This document shows positions 56,645 through 64,000 of a DNA stretch of 64,000 bases, piece after piece. The notes beneath the pieces were generated by a model that saw only the letters and a program-made list of their open reading frames with translations, made no database searches and had not been told where the DNA came from. The translations under genes and the position numbers were made by a program. The DNA comes from Schistosoma mansoni. Its lineage: Eukaryota; Platyhelminthes; Trematoda; Strigeidida; Schistosomatidae. The stretch is from assembly GCF_000237925.1 (NCBI RefSeq), contig NW_017386132.1, positions 62,001-126,000 on the forward strand, in the 5' to 3' direction. Within the stretch, counting starts at the first letter, position 1. The number at the start of each line of letters is the position of its first letter.

Positions 56645-56950
56645 AAAAAAACGTGTTACTAAACCAGTAGTGGACATGGGCTTCCAAAACCTGAGGGAAC
56701 AAATGGCGTATGAACCTATTCTTCGTGACCGGCTACTATGGGATAGCATCTCATAACATTGCTCCAGTACTTTATGGTTAGACCTCTTAGTCAAAGACTC
56801 AGGGAGTGGCCCTCTTAAGAAAACCACCTACTTAAGTTTTGACACCCGGAAAATACCCCAATCCACACACAAATTTAATGAGAAGTTGTGTGGCGCATAT
56901 ATATTTTGATGTTCCTTTGTACCAATGTTTATAAATTTAAATAAATAAAG
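56645..56950 (+). repeat. 540-bp non-autonomous retroelement, copy 8, 5'-truncated and diverged
   Basis: Blocks AACAAATGGCGTATGAACC and GTGGCGCATATATATTTTG, with an AT tail that has expanded into (AT)n at 56951-56977. Confidence 0.65.
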
Positions 56951-57039
56951 ATATATATATATATATATATATATATACGTTCCTTTCTTACCATCAAAAT
57001 AATCGATGCGCACCTAGTCAGTCATAAGCAACATGGGAC

Positions 57040-58130
57040 CTGGGACATACCGCCTTGCATCAGTTCAAGTTATCACTGTGTATCAGTCCAGTTAAATAGA
57101 GTTTACTTACGCCAGTTACCAGCCATTTAGCATAGGCCGCCAACCAGCAATCTCCAATCAACTCTCTCCTTTCCAGTTGTCTCCAATCGCTATTCATTCT
57201 TCTGATGTGTGTCTTCGATTTCCAGCTGAAGGTGTTCTTTGGTTTACCTCTTTTCATTTTACCTTCAGGATCTCAAGTTGGGGCTTGCCTCATGGTGCAG
57301 CTTGACGATTTCCGCCATCTATATCCTACTCGCCTCCAGCGTACTTTCCTAATTTCCTCCTCGGCTGGAGGCCTGTTTGTTCTCTGGCACAGTCGGTTGT
57401 TACCGATGGTATCCGGTCAACGGATACTGAGTATCTTGCGTGGACAACTGTTTGTAACTACCTGTACCTTTTTTGACGATAATTGTAGTAGTTATCCAAG
57501 TTTCAGCTCCGTACAATAGAGCTGTTATAGCGTTAGTGTTGAAAATTTTGACTTCGATGTAGGCCGACAGTTCTTTTGAGTTCCAGATATTCTTCAATTG
57601 TAGGGATGGCGAGATTGCTTTGCCAATTCATGCCTTCACATCTGCATCGGATCCTCTTTATTTATTAATGATGCTACCCAGGTACGTGAAAGTTTCCACC
57701 TGTTCCAGAGCTTTGCTATCATTTGTGGTCAAGTTGGTACTCTCCATTTTGTATTTCACGGTCTTGCTTTTTCCCTAGTGAATACTAGATCTATTGCTTC
57801 AGAGACTATTTTCACACTGGCAGTCTACATGTGCATTTGTTGCTGTGTATGGGACAGAAGAGTTAGGTCATCTACAAAGTCCAAATCATTTAGCTTCATG
57901 CAAGATCTGCACCGTATTCCGTGCTTCCTCGGAGATGTGTAGGTCCTCATGGTCCAGTCAACCACCAGAAGTATGAGGAAAGGTGAAAGTAAGCAAACAG
58001 CTTTGTCTGACACCGGTCTTCACTTGGAATGCATCTGTCAGCTGCCCTCCGTGCAAGACTTTGCAGTGAGGTCCATATGATGCTGACAATCTCAGGTATA
58101 CCATAGTGTCGAAGAAGGTTCCATTAGATA
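57040..58130 (-). mobile_element. LINE-A 3' part (RT C-terminal half), decayed
   Basis: Minus-strand pieces in order: LSPFLILLVVDWTMRT and LNDLDFVDDLTLLSHT (FADD changed to FVDD) at 58013-57825, IFNTNAITALLYGAETW at 57597-57400, and KRGKPKNTFSWKSKTHIRR to the 3' end at 57257-57060. Several frame breaks. It shows the LINE-A C-terminus that the gap hides in the intronic copy. Confidence 0.75.
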
Positions 58131-59999
58131 TTATAGTACAAATATAGGTATTTTTAGTTTAGGGGATTGTAACCATTGTTGGGCCTGATAGTTTATCATC
58201 ATGGATCGACTTTAGTTAGATAACCAACGAGAATCGAGAAGAACTGGACAGTCGTTTGTTTCTAGAAAGAAGCTCCTTATTGGTGGTCATCCATAACCGA
58301 ACCAGTAGTTGACGCTCAAGACATTCATGTCAGGCGATGAGCGTTTAACCACTTAGACTATTGAGTTGGTATTTAACGGTTTACATTCCCAACCTTTATC
58401 GATTCTTGATATCACATGATCGCCGACCACATTGATATCCAAAACAGTGACCGGCTTTTGACCACTTTTATGGTCGCCATACTATATACAGAATTAAAAC
58501 TAGATAGGTTCGAAATTGGTCACTGATTACACTGATTCCAACTTCAATCCTTTCGCTCTAAATTCAATTTACTAAACAAGGTTGTTCTAGTCGGCCTTTT
58601 ACAATCATACATGTATGGTGATTCTGTTGGACTTAAGAAATCCCTTTTTTTCATGTGACAAAAGTGCGTAGACACCAACTTTTTACTTCTCCAAATTTCA
58701 CTACAGTATGTGCATATTTTCTTGAAATTCATTGCATATACTCTATGCTCGCATATTGAGCTCAATAGAATACGTATCCCGTTTAACTCTATATAGGTTC
58801 TGTCTACTTAACACGATTAAAACAGTGGTATATTAAAAGTCGAATACGAGAGTTGTTTTCGATGAATACATTTCACACACCTATCTACCGTAAACGGACA
58901 ACGAAAGATCAGAGGCAAACGTACTTCACTCGACTTAATTAAGATATCGTGACTCAATGTTATTTATAGCCATCAGAGAGATACGAGTAAGTATATAGAA
59001 ACATAGACACTCTCAGGGTCATACGTATAAACGACAGAATGATTGAAAAAGTTAAAGTAATCTATCTACCCAAAGGCTAGAATAAATCACATAGGTGTGT
59101 AAAATATCAATTGTCACACCTTATGCGGATTTATATTATAGATTTTACTGTTAGTGTCGTCGTCGAACCTCACTCAATTGTTGTCAATTTCTTATGTATA
59201 AGAAGTAAATATAAATTATACAACTACTTCTAATTTTGACAACTTGTGGATAGGATACCGTTATATTTACCAAGTTCACTGTAAACCTTACTTTTAGAGT
59301 GTGTCGTCTACTGTAATCGAAGATGAAATTCTCACTGTTTGAGCCTCTAAACATTCACCTTGTGCTTTGTTGGGATAAATACTAATCAAAGGCTTTCTTA
59401 GCGGTTCTATCTGAAGTTTTTTTTCATATTTTTGTTACAAAACTATTAAATAGTTATGGTGTTACACCATTGTGTCCCTCTACTTGTAGGCTTCTGTTTG
59501 ACACAGAAATTATTGTGGTGTGTTTTACCTTTCCCAAATTATTGTTAATTTATTTCAGAGCATTAGTCCGTTCCCACTTATGATGCAGTTATATTCATAT
59601 TGTAATTTCCTAATTCTGTTGGTTTGTTTTTATGGTTTTTCTCTGTATTATTGTATGAGTGATTCATAAATTTTGAATGTATAATTAATTGTCTGGTTGC
59701 TGAGTTGTTCTCTATTCTGGTTATCGGGCGAATAAGTGTGAGTAACTGCAGTCTGTACCAATAGTTATTAAGTGTTACTTTTGGTTCTTAGCTCACATTT
59801 ATCGTGGCATTGGTACTGATTAGACAGTTTAGGCGAACTAATCAATACTCAGGCTAGATCGATAAAACTGCTCCCCTGCCTTCCGGTCCAACCTAATGGG
59901 CCCCAAATAACTAAACAAAAAAACCTGTTTATTTTCTCCGACACATTATCTTGAAGTAATCTGATAATCAACAGCTGATTAAAGTTGAGATAATACTAT
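58131..59999. other. No recognised gene
   Basis: Mostly AT-rich unassigned DNA. A tRNA-like SINE fragment may lie on the minus strand at about 58290-58450 (TAGTCTAAGTGGTTAAACG). Confidence 0.35.
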
Positions 60000-60180
60000 T
60001 AGACGCCGATCCAGTGATTTTAATGATTAGGCGTTGAGTGTGTGACCTGAAGGTCCTCGGGTTGTGGTTGCACACTTCTGAGGAGTCCCTTAGTAAGAAA
60101 AAACACCAGTCCAGTACTCCATGGTTTTCAATGACACCCTTACACCAACTGAAATCAGTCGGTGACGAATACAATCTACT
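60000..60180 (+). mobile_element. SINE with decayed hammerhead motif
   Basis: The pol III boxes are weak. The hammerhead relic at 60073-60117 keeps CTGAGGAGTCCC, but stem II is lost and the GAAA box is not properly placed. Predicted inactive. Confidence 0.55.
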
Positions 60181-61059
60181 AATTTAATTATATATTTTAC
60201 TGGTCTATTCATTGTCCAATAAACTGATGAAAGTGACAAATCATCTTAACTGAAAAGGAAATCAGTTTTATTTAAGTCTTTACCTATAGGCAAATATGGT
60301 ACTTACTTCCATGAATATCAATTAAGCCTATTACATCACCAAACCTATGTTAGGTTTTTCTCGACAAAACATATTGATACAGTGAGAAGTTCAAAAACTA
60401 AGATAATACAACAACTATGCGTCTGGTGCAGTTTTATTCCTTCTTTTTCTTGACTGAACATTCTACCAACGGATCGTTGCAATGAGTGTGAAGTTCGAAT
60501 GATGCTTATGAATTGATTGTACGATTATTATCACCCTTTTCCAATGTTTAATAAAAGTGAGATATTTTGTGTTTAGGAGTATTTCTCTATTCATTTGGTG
60601 GATCAGTGCTTCATTGAATGTTGTAATTTTCCCTGGGAATTTTATTTCAGGCATCTAATGATATCTATATATTTCTTCTGTGAACACGACAGTCTAACGC
60701 ATCCCAGTATGTATGACCAAAAATGCAATAAATTGAAAGTTAGAGCTTGAAATGAAACCCTCAGTGAAAATTATGGGCTTACGTGCACTATTCACTCATT
60801 AAAATAGAGGGAAAATTCTTGATATAGCACGAATATTGAACATTAAGAAGCAGACGCATTGCAAATTCACGGATACACACCCTGTCTCGACTTTAAAGTT
60901 GTTGGGATTTCAATTCAAGTACCTGTGTAGCCACTCTTATCAATTCTTTAGGTAGTCGATTTTGTTTGGTCATTGGATGTGTTATTCTCACCCGGTTAGG
61001 TGTTCTGTGACATTTAAATATGCGTTGTCATATATGAAGACAATTGGTGAACGGTCGCT
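60181..61059. other. No recognised feature
   Basis: AT-rich DNA without convincing exons or repeats. Confidence 0.4.
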
Positions 61060-61325
61060 CAAAATCGTGGATTGGTTGAAGTTAGACATTAACACCGTTG
61101 GATGCCGGCTCAGTGGTCTATCGGTTAAGGGCTTCGGCTCGGTACTGGTAGGTCCTGGGTTCGAGTCTCGCGAGTGCGGGATCGTGGATGCACATTGCTG
61201 AGGAGTCCATAATAGGGCGAAACGGCCGTCCAGTGCTTCCAGGTTTTCGATGGTGGTCTAGCTTCAATTGACTCATTATTTCAACTGTGAAAATACTAAA
61301 TTCTCCACAAAACCCCCTCTGATAT
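61060..61325 (+). mobile_element. tRNA-derived hammerhead SINE, well preserved
   Basis: A-box TGGTCTATCGG (61114-61124) and B-box GGTTCGAGTC (61158-61167) give a good internal pol III promoter. The hammerhead follows about 25 bases later. The 3' part (AAAATACTAAATTCTCCAC) also occurs rearranged at 43791. This is the best preserved of at least six such SINEs here, and the only one whose catalytic core is complete. Confidence 0.8.
61193..61235 (+). ncRNA. Hammerhead ribozyme with complete core
   Basis: Stem I CATTG (61193-61197) pairs with CAGTG (61231-61235), with one G-U pair. Core CTGAGGA (61198-61204) fits CUGANGA. Stem II GTCC/GGGC (61205-61208 and 61215-61218) has a 6-base loop. GAAA is at 61219-61222. 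Stem III is minimal (CGGCCG, 61223-61228). The cleavage triplet GTC is at 61228-61230, with the cut after C61230. All invariant core bases are present. CGGCCG is a palindrome, so two RNAs could pair through stem III and act as a dimer. Confidence 0.75.
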
Positions 61326-61555
61326 ATGACCTTGTTAATTATATCATGTGTGCTTTAACGTGTTTGGGATTCATGCTCAAATTGTTTATATGTAATTGCT
61401 TCTCTACTCCCCTTTGTTGGGGCGATCCTGAAAATTTCTTCCAATAGACATGACAAGCTCAGGAAACATTAAGAAGCATTTTATCCAATCAGCGTTTGAC
61501 TAGACGTTTTGCTAGAAACATCACGAAAATGGAAAGTCACATGTTTCTGATTATA

Positions 61556-63664
61556 TGAAAGAACAAGAAATTACGATGGAGGACAACTGGAAAGGGATCA
61601 AAGAAGCACTAACTTCAACTTGTCAGGAGATTGTGGGTATATAGAATACTTCGAAGAGCTGCTGAACAGACCAGCTCCACTGAATCCACCAGCAGCAGCT
61701 ACATCTGGTAACTTCCGGAAGCTCTTCCAACTCATCCGAGCCACTGGCAGCAAGAAGTCTGGTGTGAGTGAAACAATCTGTGAAAATTACGGGATGCCAA
61801 TTACTAACATCTCTCGACGTTTTGGACGATGGGCGGAATTTTTTGAAGGGCAGTTCAACTGGCCCGCTGCTCCGGCAACATCAACCAGTTTGTCCTGCCC
61901 CCCATCGCCGGTGACGACTGATCCACCAAACGTGGCGGAAGTCCGCAAGGAACTTCAACTCTTGAAACGCTGCAAATCACCAGGCCCATATGACTTACCT
62001 CCGGCTCTTTTTAAACATGGTAGCGACTTTCTGACTAAGGAATTGACTATGTTGTTTACAAGGGTTTGGGAGCAAAAAAGTGTTCCAACATCATGAAATG
62101 AGTCGATAGTCGTCCCTATCTTTAAAAAGTAATCACGTTGTTCCTGTAAAAACTATCGGGGGATAAGTCTACTTCCGATTGCGTCCAAACTATTGGCTTC
62201 TGTCATTCTTCGTAGGTTGTTTAAAACTCGAGAACGATTGACTCGCGAGGAGCAGGCTGGTTTTTGTTCTGGTTGAGGATGCATTGATCATATCTTCACC
62301 CTCCGCCAAATGTTACAACACCGTCATACTTATCACAGGCCAACAATCGTAGTGTTTCTTGATATCAGGGCTGCCTTCGACTCGTTGGACAGGACTGTTC
62401 TCTGGGATTGTCTATTGAAGAACGGTGTGCCTGAGAAGTTTATTAACATCTTAAAGGTCCTGTATACGAACACCTCAGGCAGAGTGAGGGTATACAACCA
62501 CCTTTCTCCCTTGTTCCATTCGAGCAGTGGGGTTAGGCAGGGTTGCCCGATCTCACCATTCCTCTTCAACTTTGCCATCGACGACATCCTGGAAACAGCT
62601 CTGATGGATGTAAGTAATGGCGGTGTGGATATGTTGCCTGGAGAACGACTTCTCGACCTTGAGTATGCGGATGATATTGTCTTACTTCGCGATGATACCC
62701 AAGGCATGCAATCCGCACTTAATCGGTTGGCAATCAGTGTCTACAGGTACGGTATGTGCTTTGCACCCTCCAAGTGCAAAGTACTCCTACAAGACTGGCA
62801 GGATTCTCATCCTGTACTCACCCTGGATGGTGAGGAGATTGAAGTAGTTGAGAAGTTCGTGTATCTAGGTAGCTACATAAGTGCTGGTGGTGATGAGATC
62901 GATGCACGTATAATGAAAGCCAGAACGGCTTATGCCAATCTGGGCCGTCTTTGGCGCCTTCGTGATGTTAGTCTGGCTGTAAAAGGTCGGATCTACAACG
63001 CATCGGTGAGAGCAGTTTTGCTCTATGCTTGTGAAACCTGGCCTCTCCGAATTGAGGATGTTAGACGATTCTCTGTGTTCGATCATCGTTGTCTCCGAAG
63101 GATTGCTGACATCCAGTGGCAACACCATCTTAAGAATGCAGAGGTTCGGCATCGTGTGTTTGGGCGCAGAGACGATAATTCAATTGGTGTCACCATCTTG
63201 AAACACCGACTTCGGTGGCTTGGACATGTTCCACGAATGTCGTCCCACAGACTTCCACGTCGTGCATTATTTGCCGACTCTGGGACTGGTTGGAAAAAGC
63301 GGAGAGGTGGTCAGTGTATGACATGGTGTCGTGGTATGAAAGAAAGCTGCAAAGGGCTAGCTTCTGTTGGTCCTTCACGACTCCCTGGCTGGGGTCCGAG
63401 AGATGGTGCAACACAGTGGCTAGAGACGTTATCAGATATGGCTCAGAATAGAAGCCAGTGGCGATCCTGCTGTAACCTTCTTTTACTTTCTTCATAAAGA
63501 GTGGTTCTAACTTTCTTAACTGAAAGAGTCTTCTGGTTGTACATTTCAGTCCGCCTTATATTTTCATCCCTTCTCTTCCTACTTTCATTATTTTGTGTGG
63601 CGCATATGTATCTGGTGCCCTTTTGTACCAATATGTATGTGTTTAAATAAAATAAAATAAAACT
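61556..63664 (+). mobile_element. Chimeric LINE: LINE-A 5' piece fused to LINE-B RT and 3' end
   Basis: 61556-61690 is LINE-A (EDNWKGIKEALTSTCQE, then after an internal deletion EYFEELLNRPAPLNPP). From about 61690 the same frame becomes LINE-B (RKLFQLIRATGSKKSGVSET, VTTDPPNVAEVRKELQLLKR). The RT frame at 62310-63497 is open for 395 codons with VVFLDIRAAFDSLDR, GVRQGCPISPFLF, LEYADDIVLL and the C-terminal LRWLGHVPRM. Stops at about 62094 and 62275 interrupt the region before it. The 3' UTR ends in the shared tail and AAATA-like repeats at 63664. The reverse transcriptase core itself looks functional. Confidence 0.85.
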
Positions 63665-63936
63665 CAATTATCTGTGTTCATTACAATGAAAAAATGCAAT
63701 TCAGATCTAAGTAAGATGTGTGAACTATACTTCATATTTGAAGTTCTACTTTCTCGCCTAATCAGTCTAGTATGAAATAAAACTGATTACTTAATAAATC
63801 AAAGACAACTCTTCTAATAATCTCATCATCATAGGTCACCAAATAAAGTATGATTTATAATTATTATCCAGGCTTAAATTCATAAACCGATTAAGAATAC
63901 TTCGTGGTTTCTAAGTCACCTTCATTTCAGTGTAAT

Positions 63937-64000
63937 TATATGAAAGAACAAGAAATTACGATGGAGGACAACTGGAAAGGGATCAAAGAAGCACTAACTT
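63937..64000 (+). mobile_element. LINE-A fragment running off the window edge
   Basis: The last ~62 bases (ATATGAAAGAACAAGAAATT onward) are identical to 61554-61615, the start of the chimeric element. Confidence 0.8.

Overview
The window is nuclear DNA of a blood fluke, genus Schistosoma, possibly of the S. haematobium group (species not provable from sequence alone). The evidence is AT-rich DNA crowded with schistosome-type retroelements (RTE-like and CR1-like LINEs, a Penelope-like element, Ty3/Gypsy fossils), tRNA-derived SINEs carrying hammerhead ribozymes (the Smalpha type), tiny introns at the 5' end of a gene, and a few conserved single-copy genes. Three runs of exactly 200 N (9442-9641, 26429-26628, 49903-50102) are scaffold gaps of unknown true size.

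Host genes occupy only a few kb. Two are clear. A 3-phosphoinositide-dependent kinase 1 (PDK1) homologue lies in a single exon (38611-40065, +). A membrane-bound O-acyltransferase of the lysophospholipid acyltransferase 1/2 type has two coding exons (48090-49166 and 55272-56009, +) with a phase-0 junction across a 6.1-kb intron. Found by splice signals and reading frame are: two minus-strand exons (12095-12168 and 11874-12053), separated by a 41-bp intron, that encode the start of an MCRS1-like (microspherule protein 1) protein; and two orphan plus-strand exons of unrecognised genes (7644-7803 and 36345-36464).

Everything else recognisable is mobile DNA. From 1 to 7.5 kb there are nested LINE-B pieces, a CR1-like 3' end, solo LTRs and copies of a roughly 540-bp non-autonomous repeat. 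From 7.5 to 14 kb lie host exons, hammerhead SINEs and more 540-bp copies. From 14 to 33.5 kb there are two plus-strand Gypsy fossils of one family (one interrupted by a CR1-like LINE, the other by a tRNA-like SINE), LINE-A pieces, a CR1-like LINE with a whole 612-aa ORF1, a minus-strand Gypsy fossil with both LTRs, and a solo LTR. From 34 to 43 kb lie an old CR1-like relic, an orphan exon, PDK1, SINEs and 540-bp copies. From 43.5 to 46.2 kb is a Penelope-like element with RT and GIY-YIG domains and a hammerhead-like motif at its 3' side. From 48 to 56 kb is the acyltransferase gene, whose intron holds a LINE-A copy that split a hammerhead SINE and left a 19-bp target duplication. From 56.6 to 64 kb there are further LINE pieces, a hammerhead SINE with a complete catalytic core, and a LINE-A/LINE-B chimera.

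The mobile elements form an interacting community. The 540-bp repeat shares its last ~60 bp with the LINE-B 3' end, so LINE-B machinery probably moves it. Hammerhead motifs occur in two unrelated settings, SINEs and a Penelope-like element. LINE-A and LINE-B sequence is fused in one element, suggesting template switching.
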